From NCBI GenBank assembly GCA_013822685.1, contig PNKV01000007.1:62001-126000 (forward strand): a DNA stretch of 64,000 bases, written 5' to 3'. Source of the DNA: Leptothrix sp. (in: b-proteobacteria). GTDB lineage: Bacteria > Pseudomonadota > Gammaproteobacteria > Burkholderiales > Burkholderiaceae_C. Below, piece after piece: positions 8,093 to 22,518 of this stretch. The position numbers and the translations under genes were made by a program. Every line of letters starts with the position of its first letter. Position 1 is the stretch's first letter. The notes below the pieces were generated by a model. The model was not told where the DNA came from, made no database searches, and saw nothing but the letters and a program-made list of their open reading frames with translations.

Positions 8093-8818
8093 TCAGGCTG
8101 GCTCGGCCACCAGGGCCTGCTTGGTCTTGTTGTTCAACAACTGCAACTCGGTCACCGCGCCCACGATCATCTTGCCGCCGGCCTGCAGGTCCTGGAAGGT
8201 GGTGGTCGTGATCAGGTCATTCTTGTAGAGGTTGCTGCGGTAGTCCTTCGACAAGTTCTCGGCCCGGTTGGCCAGCGCCCGCACTTCGTGGGCCACCACC
8301 GCGAAGCCTTTGCCCTGGTCGCCCGCATGGGCCGCTTCGATGGTCGCGTTCAGCGCCACGATGATCACCTGGCTGACGATCGCGCTGAACTCGTCATTCT
8401 TGGAATGCATCTCGCGGTTGTGCACCAGCAAGGTGTTCATCTCTGCATGCCAGCGCTCAAAAGTCTTGATCAGGCCGTGCAACTGCTGGATGGCCTCTTC
8501 CAGGGATTCGCAGCTCTTGAGCGTGCGGCCCTTGGTGTCTTCGGCCCGCCCCAGCAGGTGTTGCAAAGCATGCTGGTGGTCGTGCTGCAACTGATCCATC
8601 TGGGTCTGCCACGCGGCCTGGTCCTTGGCCACACGCTCCCGCTCGGATTCATGGTGCGTCTGCAGCTCGCCGATGCAACGTCGTAGCTCGCTTTCGCTGG
8701 CCTGGAACTCAGCCTGGCGGGCCTCCTCCCTGCGCTGTGCCGCACCACGCATGCGCAACCACACCCCGCCTGCGCCCAAAGACAGCCCGATGAAAAACAA
8801 GATCATGGGAACCAGCAT
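8093..8818 (-). CDS. short MCP-like signalling protein with one N-terminal TM helix
   Basis: A 241-residue protein with one N-terminal hydrophobic helix (residues ~1-22), a long charged coiled coil, and a methyl-accepting-chemotaxis signalling tip (ALNATIEAAHAGDQGKGF, then AVVAHEVRALANRAE). It lacks a periplasmic sensor domain and a HAMP domain, and the coiled-coil arms are much shorter than in classical MCPs. The first half of the tip is also non-canonical (VSQVIIVALNA rather than a QTNLLALNA-type sequence). The ATG at 8818 is preferred because GAGGAG, overlapping the kinase stop, lies 5 bp upstream. It may act as a scaffold for the kinase encoded just upstream. Confidence 0.82.
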   Translation of the reverse strand: MLVPMILFFIGLSLGAGGVWLRMRGAAQRREEARQAEFQASESELRRCIGELQTHHESERERVAKDQAAWQTQMDQLQHDHQHALQHLLGRAEDTKGRTLKSCESLEEAIQQLHGLIKTFERWHAEMNTLLVHNREMHSKNDEFSAIVSQVIIVALNATIEAAHAGDQGKGFAVVAHEVRALANRAENLSKDYRSNLYKNDLITTTTFQDLQAGGKMIVGAVTELQLLNNKTKQALVAEPA

Positions 8819-8827
8819 GTCCACTCC

Positions 8828-11704
8828 TCAACCAGCGACCGCCGCAGCGTTCAGGGAAGCCATGCCTGGGGCATGGCCACGTTGCGCCAGATCAGACGGC
8901 ACCGCGAACTTGCCCGGCAAGGTGATGATCAGCTCGAAGGGACGGAAGTTGGCCTCGGTGTCGTCCAGGAAGCGCACATCGATGCTGCCGCCCTCTTTTT
9001 CCAAGAAGCCCTTGACCGCGTCCATCCCCACGCCACGCCCGGACACCTCGGTGACCTGCTCGGCCGTGGAGAAGCCTGACGCGAAAATCATCATGGCCAC
9101 GGCCTTGGCCGAACGGGCCTCTTCCGCGGTCAACATCTGCAGGCCCAAGGCGCGTTCGCGTATCTTGGCAATCGCCATGCCACGGCCATCGTCGCGCAAA
9201 CGGATGATCAGTTGGCCATCGGCCACCGACAAGTCCAGGTCGATGCGGCCCGCAGCGGGCTTGCCATGGGCCTGGCGCGTTTCCGCATCTTCCAGGCCAT
9301 GGTCCATCGAATTGCGCAGCAGGTGGGTGAACAGGTTCTTCAGCAAACCACTGACCTGGTTGCGCACCACGATGCCCCGGTCCTCAATGCGAACCACGGG
9401 TGGCTCCTTGCCCAACTCCTTGGCCAGCGAAGGCAGAGAGTCGACGATACCCGCGACCACGTCCTCGAAGCGGTCGGTGCCGATCAGGTTCAAGGTGCGG
9501 CTGATCTGATTCAAAGCGCCACGCAGGGCCACGATGTCGTTCTGGTCCACATCGCTGGCCAGGCGCAATGAGCTCTCGACCTGCTCTTTCTCAACCATGA
9601 GGTATTTCTCGACCGATCCGCGGCGGCCCGGCCCTTTGCGGCCCAACACGTGTTCGTTGATGCGGGCATGCTCGTCCACCAACACCTTGACAGCGTCCAG
9701 CTGGGTCAGCAGAGATTGCGACACCCACTCGGCTTCATCGTTCTTGCGCAGCTCATCGTAGGCCTGTTCGGTCTCGTGCACGAGGTTGGTCATGTGGCTC
9801 AAGCCATACGTCCGGGCATTGCCCTTGATCGTGTGCATGTTGCGGAACAGCAGGTTGACGCGCTCCAGGTCTTTCAGCTCGCTGCCCTGAATGAGGTTTT
9901 GGTTGTCTTCGATGAACTTGAGCGAGCCATCAATGAAGTCGTTGAACTTCTCCTGGCTCACTGCCAGGATCTGACCGATGATCTCCAGTTCGCGCTTCTG
10001 GGCGCCAGCTTCCTTCTCCAGGCGCTTGAGTTCGGTCACATCGCGCACACAGATCATCAGCTTCTCAACCATGTCATTGGCATCGCAGATGGCCGACCAA
10101 CCCAGCTCCAGCGACTTGATGCGGCCATCGGCCAGGGTCTTGTCGATCTCGGTGACGAACAAGTGCGAGTTGAACTCGAAGTTCATGCTGTCTTCGCCAA
10201 TGCACGAGCTGACCGCCGCCTCGACTTGCGACAAGGCGTCCGAGCCGATGCTGGAGTCCTTGAAGAACAGCTCGATGGCGTTCTTGCCGGCGATTTCCTT
10301 GGTCTCGAAGATCGTCTCCAGGTAGGCTGAGTACTCGGGGTGGATGTTGTAGTCGGCCGTCACCGTCAGCACGCCCTGGGGCATGTTCTGCAGCATGGAC
10401 TGGATGTCCAGGGTCTTCTCACGCAGCTGTTCGGTGCGCTCGGCCACCAGGCTTTCCAGGTTGTCGTTCATGGACTTGAGGTCCTTGACCAGGCTCTTGT
10501 TGTCCATGAAGGTCTGCGCGAAGATCCGCGTTGCGATCACCAGCATGCTCATCATGAAGAAGCCCACGCCGAAGGAGATTGTGGGCACCGAGGCAATCTT
10601 GCCCAGCGCCAGGCCAACGTCGTTGAAGCCGGAGGCCAGCAGCAGAAGCGCGGCGACCATGATGGTCTTGCCGCCCGTCTTTTTGGCGCGGATGGCGCGG
10701 TAGGCCATCGTGAAGTTCGGCAAGCTGGCCACCAGCACCAGCACCAGCAGCAGCGGACGGACAAGCTGGAAGAGGTCCAGGTTGGGGTGCACGATCATCG
10801 AGCCGATGGTGCCGCACAGCAAAACATAGGTCACACCGATGAGCACATTGCGCTTGGGCATGAACTCGTGGAACAAGTACTGCGTGAACATCTGGATGCT
10901 GAAGATCCCGAGGAGGCCCACGTAATGCAGGTACACCAAAGGCTCCGGCGCCACCAGCTTGAGCCAGTAATCGCCCGGTGCCGCGAAGAAGGGGAAGATC
11001 ACGGTGCCGCCCAGGCCGGCCCACAGGTACAGCGGGTAGCGGGTCTTGGCGAACACGCCCAGGAAGAACAGCCCGAAGGTCAGCAGGCTGTACGCGATGA
11101 TCACGCGCGCTTCGCCTCCGTAGACTTGGTGGAACACCAGGCTCTTGTCGTGCTGGTCGTACTTGTGCATCTCGAAAGGCAGGCCATAGACGCCCGCCAT
11201 CAGGGGTGTCGCCACGCGGAAGGTGACGACGTGCCTGGTCTTGCTCACCTTGAAGCGCACCGGCGCCGCCTGGATCGAGTAGTAGCGCTCGACGTTCATG
11301 TCGTGCGGACGCTGGAACACTTCCTTGCCATCCACGTACACGTCCATGCGGGCCATGTAGGTGTTCAGCAGCAGCACCACTTCCTTGCCCTGCAGCTCAG
11401 GGTTGAACTCGAAGGTGCCGCGGTACCAGCCCACCATGAAGTTCTTTTTGTCGTCGTAGATGTTCTTCCAGGGGCCCGGGGCCTTGGCCAGCTTCCAGTG
11501 GCTGGTGTCAGCATCGACCTCTTTGTTTTTGGGCGAATCGTCGCGGGTGAACTGCCAGTTGCCCGCCAGCTTGATGGGCTGATCCAGGTTGTCAACGCGG
11601 ATGAGGCAGGAGTCGCAGACCTTGGGAGCATCGGCCGCCAGCGAGATGGCGGGCAGGAGGCCCAGGAAAACGGCAAAGATCAGCAGAGATCGAACGATTC
11701 GCAT
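8828..11704 (-). CDS. membrane CheA-like kinase with 7TM sensor, HPt and HATPase domains
   Basis: A 958-residue protein read as: signal peptide (1-23); a periplasmic jelly-roll segment with LAGNWQFTRDD and KAPGPW (~40-190), as in 7TMR-DISM receptors; about seven transmembrane helices (~200-405); a coiled coil (~410-445); a PAS-like region (~450-565); an HPt domain with the phosphorylatable His624 in MHTIKGNARTYG; and a CheA-type ATPase domain with an N box (HLLRNSMDHGLE), G1 (RDDGRGM) and G2 (GRGVGMDAV). There is no CheW-like (P5) domain after the ATPase and no classical H-box dimerisation domain. ATG 11704 begins the signal peptide; a GTG at 11752 is possible. First gene of the operon. Confidence 0.85.
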   Translation of the reverse strand: MRIVRSLLIFAVFLGLLPAISLAADAPKVCDSCLIRVDNLDQPIKLAGNWQFTRDDSPKNKEVDADTSHWKLAKAPGPWKNIYDDKKNFMVGWYRGTFEFNPELQGKEVVLLLNTYMARMDVYVDGKEVFQRPHDMNVERYYSIQAAPVRFKVSKTRHVVTFRVATPLMAGVYGLPFEMHKYDQHDKSLVFHQVYGGEARVIIAYSLLTFGLFFLGVFAKTRYPLYLWAGLGGTVIFPFFAAPGDYWLKLVAPEPLVYLHYVGLLGIFSIQMFTQYLFHEFMPKRNVLIGVTYVLLCGTIGSMIVHPNLDLFQLVRPLLLVLVLVASLPNFTMAYRAIRAKKTGGKTIMVAALLLLASGFNDVGLALGKIASVPTISFGVGFFMMSMLVIATRIFAQTFMDNKSLVKDLKSMNDNLESLVAERTEQLREKTLDIQSMLQNMPQGVLTVTADYNIHPEYSAYLETIFETKEIAGKNAIELFFKDSSIGSDALSQVEAAVSSCIGEDSMNFEFNSHLFVTEIDKTLADGRIKSLELGWSAICDANDMVEKLMICVRDVTELKRLEKEAGAQKRELEIIGQILAVSQEKFNDFIDGSLKFIEDNQNLIQGSELKDLERVNLLFRNMHTIKGNARTYGLSHMTNLVHETEQAYDELRKNDEAEWVSQSLLTQLDAVKVLVDEHARINEHVLGRKGPGRRGSVEKYLMVEKEQVESSLRLASDVDQNDIVALRGALNQISRTLNLIGTDRFEDVVAGIVDSLPSLAKELGKEPPVVRIEDRGIVVRNQVSGLLKNLFTHLLRNSMDHGLEDAETRQAHGKPAAGRIDLDLSVADGQLIIRLRDDGRGMAIAKIRERALGLQMLTAEEARSAKAVAMMIFASGFSTAEQVTEVSGRGVGMDAVKGFLEKEGGSIDVRFLDDTEANFRPFELIITLPGKFAVPSDLAQRGHAPGMASLNAAAVAG

Positions 11705-11794
11705 GGACTGTACCGGTGAGGGTGAAGCAGGAAACCGTGATGAACTTCTCACCAGCGGTGCCGGATCTGGCCATTGGGCGAAACCGACTCAGTG

Positions 11795-11821
11795 GTATCG
11801 GCCCGTGCTTCCAGAACTTCA
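11795..11821 (-). promoter_or_regulatory. putative sigma-28 (FliA) promoter of the kinase-cheX-cheY operon
   Basis: On the minus strand, TGAAGTTC (11821-11814) and GCCGATAC (11802-11795) are separated by exactly 11 bases. The enterobacterial FliA consensus is TAAAGTTT-N11-GCCGATAA, so 13 of 16 positions agree and the spacing is exact. Transcription would start near 11785, leaving a leader of about 80 bases before the kinase ATG. This would place the operon in the late flagellar/chemotaxis regulon. Confidence 0.65.
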
Positions 11822-11927
11822 GTCCATTCTTACTAGTCACAACCCGCGGTATCAGCCGATAAGCCCGCCCTTAAGGCATTGCTTCTCTCTCCCAGACGTG
11901 CTTTATCCCCTAACACCCACCGCATGC

Positions 11928-11967
11928 CCAAAAAGCAAATGGGCGCCATCAAGGCGCCCATTTGCTT
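11928..11967 (-). terminator. terminator of the 55-residue basic protein gene
   Basis: A perfect 15-bp inverted repeat (11933-11947 with 11953-11967, loop of 5 bases). In minus-strand sense the stem is followed by a short T run (CTTTTTGGG). It begins 16 bp after the stop of the small gene at 11983-12150, and it also insulates the kinase operon promoter from upstream transcription. Confidence 0.85.
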
Positions 11968-11982
11968 GCCGAGCCCAAGGGC

Positions 11983-12150
11983 TCAACCACCCTTTTTTGC
12001 ACGCTTGCCGGGGTTCTTCTTGCTGCGGGTGGCGGTGCCACGTTCCAGGCTGCGCTTTTGGCCCTTGCCCGTGGTGGGGGTCACGCCAGGGATGGCGGCG
12101 GGACGGGGGGTGGCCTTGCGGTCGGCTTCGGTGACGATTTTGTTGCCCAT
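11983..12150 (-). CDS. small basic hypothetical protein, 55 residues
   Basis: Translating the minus strand from ATG 12150 gives a 55-residue, very basic protein: it starts MGNKIVTEADRKATPRPAA and ends in KKNPGKRAKKGG, with no hydrophobic segment. CGGAG lies six bases before the ATG, and a near-perfect terminator follows 16 bp after the stop, so it has the layout of a complete monocistronic gene. The lysine- and arginine-rich, disordered-looking C-terminus suggests nucleic-acid or ribosome binding, but this is inference. I do not recognise a named family. Confidence 0.72.
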   Translation of the reverse strand: MGNKIVTEADRKATPRPAAIPGVTPTTGKGQKRSLERGTATRSKKNPGKRAKKGG

Positions 12151-12217
12151 GGATGGCTCCGGTGATGACTGATTAACCCTCTATTAGGCCACAAAGCGCG
12201 GCACCCATAATCACACC

Positions 12218-12922
12218 ATGTGGAACATGCGCACGTTTTGGGTCACCCTGTTGGCCACTTTCCTGACTTTGCCCTGCTGGGCGGCCCTCTCGTCTCAAGA
12301 CGATTGGAAGCTGCACAAGGACACCGAGGGCATCCAGCTGTACACCCTGGAGGTGCCCGGCCAGATGCTCAAGAACTTTCGGGGCGTGATGCAGATCAAG
12401 GCCCCCTTGCGGCAGGTGGCCGCGATGCTGGCCGATGTGCCGGCCATGCCCCAGTGGTTCTTCCTGATGGAGGAAGCGCGCTTCATCAAGGGCGAGCGGG
12501 TGGAAGACTCCCATGTGTACCTGGCCATGAAAGGCATCTGGCCCGTCAGCCCGCGCGATGCCGTGGCCCACATCCTGGTCAGGCAAGACCCGATCACCCT
12601 GAGCATCCACGTGAACGTGGTCAACGAGGAAGGCATCATGCCCAGGCGGGATGGGTATGTGCGCGTTCCCACTTTCAAGGCATCGTGGCGGCTGACCCCC
12701 GTCACGCCCACCCACACCGAGGTCGAGATCATGGGCAGCGCCGATCCTGGCGGCATGATTCCCATCGCCCTGGCCAACTTCCTGGTCACCACCCTGCCCG
12801 AGCGAACGCTCAAGAAAATGCGCGAACACATCGCTAGACCCGAGTATCAGGACCTCAACACCATTTACAACAAGAACCCCAAGCTGCGAGAATTGGCGGA
12901 CAAAATGCGGTTTCCTCAGTAG
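12218..12922 (+). CDS. START/SRPBCC lipid-binding-like secreted protein
   Basis: A 234-residue protein with an N-terminal Sec signal peptide (FWVTLLATFLTLPCWAALS). The mature part follows the START-like helix-grip pattern: DDWKLHKDTEGIQLYT, an ADVPAMPQWFFLMEEARFIK strand-loop, AMKGIWPVSPRDAV, and a C-terminal amphipathic helix. START proteins enclose a hydrophobic ligand such as a lipid, here probably in the periplasm. A TATA-like CATAAT sits about 10 bp before the ATG, so the transcript may be nearly leaderless. It is divergent from the 55-residue gene. Confidence 0.84.
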   Translation: MWNMRTFWVTLLATFLTLPCWAALSSQDDWKLHKDTEGIQLYTLEVPGQMLKNFRGVMQIKAPLRQVAAMLADVPAMPQWFFLMEEARFIKGERVEDSHVYLAMKGIWPVSPRDAVAHILVRQDPITLSIHVNVVNEEGIMPRRDGYVRVPTFKASWRLTPVTPTHTEVEIMGSADPGGMIPIALANFLVTTLPERTLKKMREHIARPEYQDLNTIYNKNPKLRELADKMRFPQ

Positions 12923-12983
12923 CTGATCAAAGCTGCTGGCTGGATGTCCGCTTATATTGGCCAATAGCCCTCCAGGAAGACCA

Positions 12984-13787
12984 GTGAAACTTTTGACGGC
13001 GTTGATGTCCGTGATCGCCACGCCTCTGTCTGCCTTTAATCGGGAGACGATACTGCTCGACCACGTGAGGCGGGCATCGGATACTGTGCGTGAAATAACC
13101 CGGATGCCATATATCTCGATAGATTTGATGATGTCCGATACTGTTGGCAATCATCCTTTCTTCCGGGAAGTAACTCGCCGGTTTCATCAAGATGCCACTC
13201 GCCGCCACGGCAAGTTTCCGCTGATCCGCCAGCTTGAATATGGCGTTGCGGTATCGCACCTGCGGAGTGTTCCGCAGGCTTACGCGGAACGGGTTGGGTC
13301 TACCGCCCGCAGAAACCTGAAAAAGGCGGCGCGCCTGGGTTACCGCTTCGAGCGCATTGATTACAACCAGCACCTGGACGAGATCACGGCCATCCACCGC
13401 TCCAGCAAGGTTCGCCAAGGCCGGGCCATGCCCTCGCATTTTTTCACTGACCGGGCACCTGCAATCAGTGATCCGCCCTCGATCAAACCCACGCACGACT
13501 ACCCTTATTTCGGCATCTTCAAGGGCGACACCTTGGTGGCCTACGCCTCTTGCCTGATCGCGGGCGAGTTGTGTGCCATCGAGACCATTTACGGGCACGA
13601 CGACCACCAGGCCGACGGGGTGGTGCCCCTGTTGCTGGTGTCCATCGGTGATCACCTGATTGCCCACCATCCGCACGTTCTCTATTACGTGTACGACACC
13701 TACTTTGGCGCCTCTGACACGATGCGGCGCTTCAAGCGCAAGTTCCTGTTCAACCCTCACCGCGTGACCTGGCGGTGCATCGATTGA
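12984..13787 (+). CDS. GNAT/FemAB-like acyltransferase-fold protein
   Basis: About 267 residues from GTG 12984, which has AGGAAG a few bases upstream; ATG 13005 is the alternative. The C-terminal ~180 residues fit a GNAT/FemAB-like fold: a basic helix STARRNLKKAARLGY, then EITAIHRSSKVRQGR, a strand pair PYFGIFKGDTLVAYASCLIAG, and YYVYDTYFGASDTMRRFKRKF near the end. Such proteins transfer acyl or aminoacyl groups, but the substrate is unknown. No signal peptide is clear. The first ~60 residues are not assigned. Confidence 0.65.
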   Translation: MKLLTALMSVIATPLSAFNRETILLDHVRRASDTVREITRMPYISIDLMMSDTVGNHPFFREVTRRFHQDATRRHGKFPLIRQLEYGVAVSHLRSVPQAYAERVGSTARRNLKKAARLGYRFERIDYNQHLDEITAIHRSSKVRQGRAMPSHFFTDRAPAISDPPSIKPTHDYPYFGIFKGDTLVAYASCLIAGELCAIETIYGHDDHQADGVVPLLLVSIGDHLIAHHPHVLYYVYDTYFGASDTMRRFKRKFLFNPHRVTWRCID

Positions 13788-13869
13788 CTACATCTTGTAA
13801 CGATTAAGGCCTCAACCTGGAGGCTGGGCGGCCGAACTAATGGCGAAGACCATTGTCAGGAGATCCGCC

Positions 13870-15126
13870 ATGAACACCCCCGCCCGCGTCGCCAGCTTTT
13901 CAAGCGCCAACCCCCATGCCCTGGCCACCATCCTGGAAGCCAGCGAGACCAAAAGCATCATCGCCTCCCACGACATCTTCGACATGACGGGGATCAAGCT
14001 GTGGGCGCGCAACCAGCCGGTGTCGCAAGACCTGCAGCGCAAATTGCTCGACCGCCAGCTGCGCCAGCCCCTGGAAAGCTGCCTGATGGTGGAAGACGGC
14101 GTGACACCGCATTCGCTGGTGCAGTCGCTCAAGAGCCTGATGCTGCACGACACCCCATTGACCACCCTGTTGCTGCGCCACTCTGAAAAGCTGGTGCGCG
14201 AAGCGGCCCACATCCCCCTGCACTCGGTGGCCCAATTGCTGTTGACGGCGGCGCAAGAGTCGCGCCCCGCCACGTATGAACACGCCGTGCAGGCCATGGC
14301 CCTCAATGGCGCCCTGATGATCGAGCACGGCGGCAGTGTCCATGACCTGCGCCTGGCCATGCTGTGCGGCCTGCTGCACGACCTGGGCGAGATGTACATC
14401 GCCCCGCAATTCAACGAAGCCGACGCCGACCGCACGCTGGATTTCCAGAGCTACCTGCAACTGGTGGTGCACCCGCACATTGGCTACCTGCTGATCACCC
14501 AGCTGACCAACTACCCGCCCATCGTGGCCCGCGCCGTGGCCGAGCACCATGAGCACCTGGATGGCTCCGGCTACCCGCACGCCTTGCAACGCGGCCAGAT
14601 CTCGCCCCAAGGCATGCTGCTGGCCGTGACCGAGCATGCGCTGAATGTGCTGCGTGGCCAGCAACCGCACCTGGCCCGCGCCAGCGTGGCCCTGCGCGTG
14701 GTGCCCGGCGAGTTCGACCTGCAATGGGTGGGCCTCATCTCTAAGGCCGCGCAAACCCAGCAGGCCTTGCCCAGCAACCTCAGCGATGAACAGATCCGCC
14801 TGAACCTGGCCAAGCTGGACCAGGCCATGCTGACCGCCCAAGACCACGCCAGCGCCTTGCTGACCATCGCCGAATCGCCCGCTCTGAAAGATGCCCTGGG
14901 GCTGGCACAGCACCTGATGAGCCGCCTGCGCCTGGGCTGGAACGCCAGCGGCCTGTGGAGCAAGGAAGCCGTGGACCACCAGGACGCGGGCGAACTGGAA
15001 GCCATTGAGCACGAGCTGCAGTTCCGACTGCGCTCCATCCAGCGCGCCATCATGCTGCGCGCCGGCAACCTGCCCGCCAGCGACATGCACCGCCTGCGCC
15101 TGCTGTGCGAGAACCTGATCGACTGA
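13870..15126 (+). CDS. HD-GYP domain protein, putative cyclic-di-GMP phosphodiesterase
   Basis: A 418-residue cytoplasmic protein. The middle (~155-275) has an HD domain with LLHDLGEMYI, HPHIGYLLI and the HD-GYP hallmark EHHEHLDGSGYP. Such domains hydrolyse cyclic di-GMP or act as degenerate sensors. Residues 1-150 and the C-terminal ~130 residues are helical and not recognised; there is no receiver or PAS domain. The ATG at 13870 has AGGAG at ideal distance; ATG 13840 is less likely. A diguanylate cyclase lies further downstream after the tandem UvrA gene, so opposing c-di-GMP activities are encoded nearby. Confidence 0.86.
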   Translation: MNTPARVASFSSANPHALATILEASETKSIIASHDIFDMTGIKLWARNQPVSQDLQRKLLDRQLRQPLESCLMVEDGVTPHSLVQSLKSLMLHDTPLTTLLLRHSEKLVREAAHIPLHSVAQLLLTAAQESRPATYEHAVQAMALNGALMIEHGGSVHDLRLAMLCGLLHDLGEMYIAPQFNEADADRTLDFQSYLQLVVHPHIGYLLITQLTNYPPIVARAVAEHHEHLDGSGYPHALQRGQISPQGMLLAVTEHALNVLRGQQPHLARASVALRVVPGEFDLQWVGLISKAAQTQQALPSNLSDEQIRLNLAKLDQAMLTAQDHASALLTIAESPALKDALGLAQHLMSRLRLGWNASGLWSKEAVDHQDAGELEAIEHELQFRLRSIQRAIMLRAGNLPASDMHRLRLLCENLID

Positions 15127-15229
15127 GCCCGCCGGCTTTTCCGCCAGTGAAATCACAGGGGCATTGATCCGTCCCTAGAATGCTTGCGCCACTGCCTCGG
15201 CAGCCCTCCCTAGCGCAAGGTTCTCCTCC

Positions 15230-21154
<5,925 letters not shown>

Positions 21155-21188
21155 AGTTTGACCAGGAAGGGGCCGATATCCGAGGACG

Positions 21189-22256
21189 ATGTCGACCTCT
21201 TCTGTCACCACCCCTGTCAAGCCCGGATCCCGCGACACAGCACGCTCTTTTTGGAAGCTGATGTACCAGGTCAGCCTGGTAGCCGGCATGACACACCTGC
21301 TGTTCGCGGGCGTGTTCTATTGGCTCGGTGCCCACACCATGGCCTGGGTCAACCTGGGCAGCGTGACCTTGTTCACGGTCAGCTATGGCTGCCTCAAGTT
21401 GCGCCGCAACATCATGGCCGCGATCCTCATCGTGTCCGAGGTCCTGATCCACGCCGCGCTGGCCGTGTGCTCCATCGGTTGGGACAGCGGCTTCCACTAC
21501 TACCTGTTGGTGATGGTGCCCGTGGTGGTCATCAGCAGCATGCGGCGGCGCTCTTCCAAGTACATTTTGTCAGGCCTCGTCTTTTTGTTGTACGTGTCCC
21601 TGGACCTCACCATGCACCAGGTGCAGCCCCTGCACGAACTCAGCGCCGAGGTGCTGTCCACCTTGCGTGCCTTCAACCTCGCGGCCACCTTCGCACTGTT
21701 GTTCTACCTGTCCAACCTGTACATGAGGCTGGTCAGCAAGGCAGAAAAGCAATTGCGCATCCTGGCCACCACCGATCCGCTCACGCAGTTGCTCAATCGC
21801 CGCAGCTTCCTGGAGGTGGCCGACTACGAGTTGATCCAACGCAAACGCCACCTGGCCCCGTTGGCCTTCGTGCTGGCCGACATCGACCACTTCAAATCCA
21901 TCAATGACCAGCATGGCCACGCCGTGGGCGACGCGGTGCTCAAGGCCGTCAGCCAAGTGCTGAGCCAGGCCGTGCGCGAACAAGACAGCGTGGCCCGCTG
22001 GGGTGGTGAAGAGTTCCTGATCTTGATGCCCAACGCCACCTTGGAAGCCGCGAGCATGGTGGCCGAGCGGTTGCGCGAAAAGGTGACCGCCATCGAGGTC
22101 TCGGTGGGCGAGCAGACCATCCACGTCAGCATGACGTTTGGGGTGAGCAGCCACCGGTTGGAAGAACCGGTCGACGCGCCGGTTAGCCGCGCGGACAGCG
22201 CGCTGTACCAAGGCAAGGCGCGGGGGCGCAATCAGGTGGTGGCGGAGGTGGCCTAG
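21189..22256 (+). CDS. membrane diguanylate cyclase (GGDEF)
   Basis: A 355-residue protein. The N-terminal ~180 residues contain about five or six transmembrane helices without a recognised periplasmic domain. A GGDEF domain follows (TDPLTQLLNRRSF, ADIDHFKSINDQHGHAVGD, RWGGEEF). The active-site GGEEF is intact, so it should make cyclic di-GMP from GTP; a typical RxxD inhibitory site is not obvious. It starts 34 bp after the tandem uvrA gene, so it may share that transcript. Immediately downstream lies a decayed piece of vgrG. Confidence 0.92.
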   Translation: MSTSSVTTPVKPGSRDTARSFWKLMYQVSLVAGMTHLLFAGVFYWLGAHTMAWVNLGSVTLFTVSYGCLKLRRNIMAAILIVSEVLIHAALAVCSIGWDSGFHYYLLVMVPVVVISSMRRRSSKYILSGLVFLLYVSLDLTMHQVQPLHELSAEVLSTLRAFNLAATFALLFYLSNLYMRLVSKAEKQLRILATTDPLTQLLNRRSFLEVADYELIQRKRHLAPLAFVLADIDHFKSINDQHGHAVGDAVLKAVSQVLSQAVREQDSVARWGGEEFLILMPNATLEAASMVAERLREKVTAIEVSVGEQTIHVSMTFGVSSHRLEEPVDAPVSRADSALYQGKARGRNQVVAEVA

Positions 22257-22324
22257 CGCCTCAAGGCACTCAGTGTGGCGGGATCATGCGCCGACCACAA
22301 CAGCACCACATCGCGGTTGGGCGT

Positions 22325-22487
22325 TCACCGCCCCATTGGCCGCGATGGCTTTGATGCCACCACTGTGCGTGTACAAGCTGCTGGTCTGCCCGCTCACGCT
22401 GCTCACCGTGTGGGCGCTGGTGATTGCAGATCGCCTTGCAATGACAAGCTGGTGTCCTGCCCGCTGAACAGGCTGATGCCGGCTGGG
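22325..22487 (-). pseudogene. vgrG 3'-region fragment, decayed duplicate
   Basis: This 163-bp stretch aligns, with about ten differences and one single-base deletion, to 25282-25445 inside the full vgrG gene, on the same strand. It encodes part of the C-terminal beta-helix region (ITSAHTVSSVSGQTSS and SLYTHSGGIK in the parent). The deletion near 22424 breaks the frame and both ends stop abruptly, so it is not a gene. It sits just beyond the putative immunity gene, so the effector and immunity genes are flanked by vgrG sequence on both sides. Confidence 0.85.
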
Positions 22488-22518
22488 TTCATCGCCCTCG
22501 TGGGCCAAGCCGAAGGCG

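Noticed and set aside
11855..11862. A second GCCGATAA (-10 of sigma-28) on the plus strand
   Set aside because: No TAAAGTTT-like element occurs at the required distance upstream, and no gene follows on that strand.
22273..22467. 64-residue plus-strand frame next to the GGDEF gene
   Set aside because: It is the antisense of the vgrG fragment; a parallel frame occurs antisense to the full vgrG.
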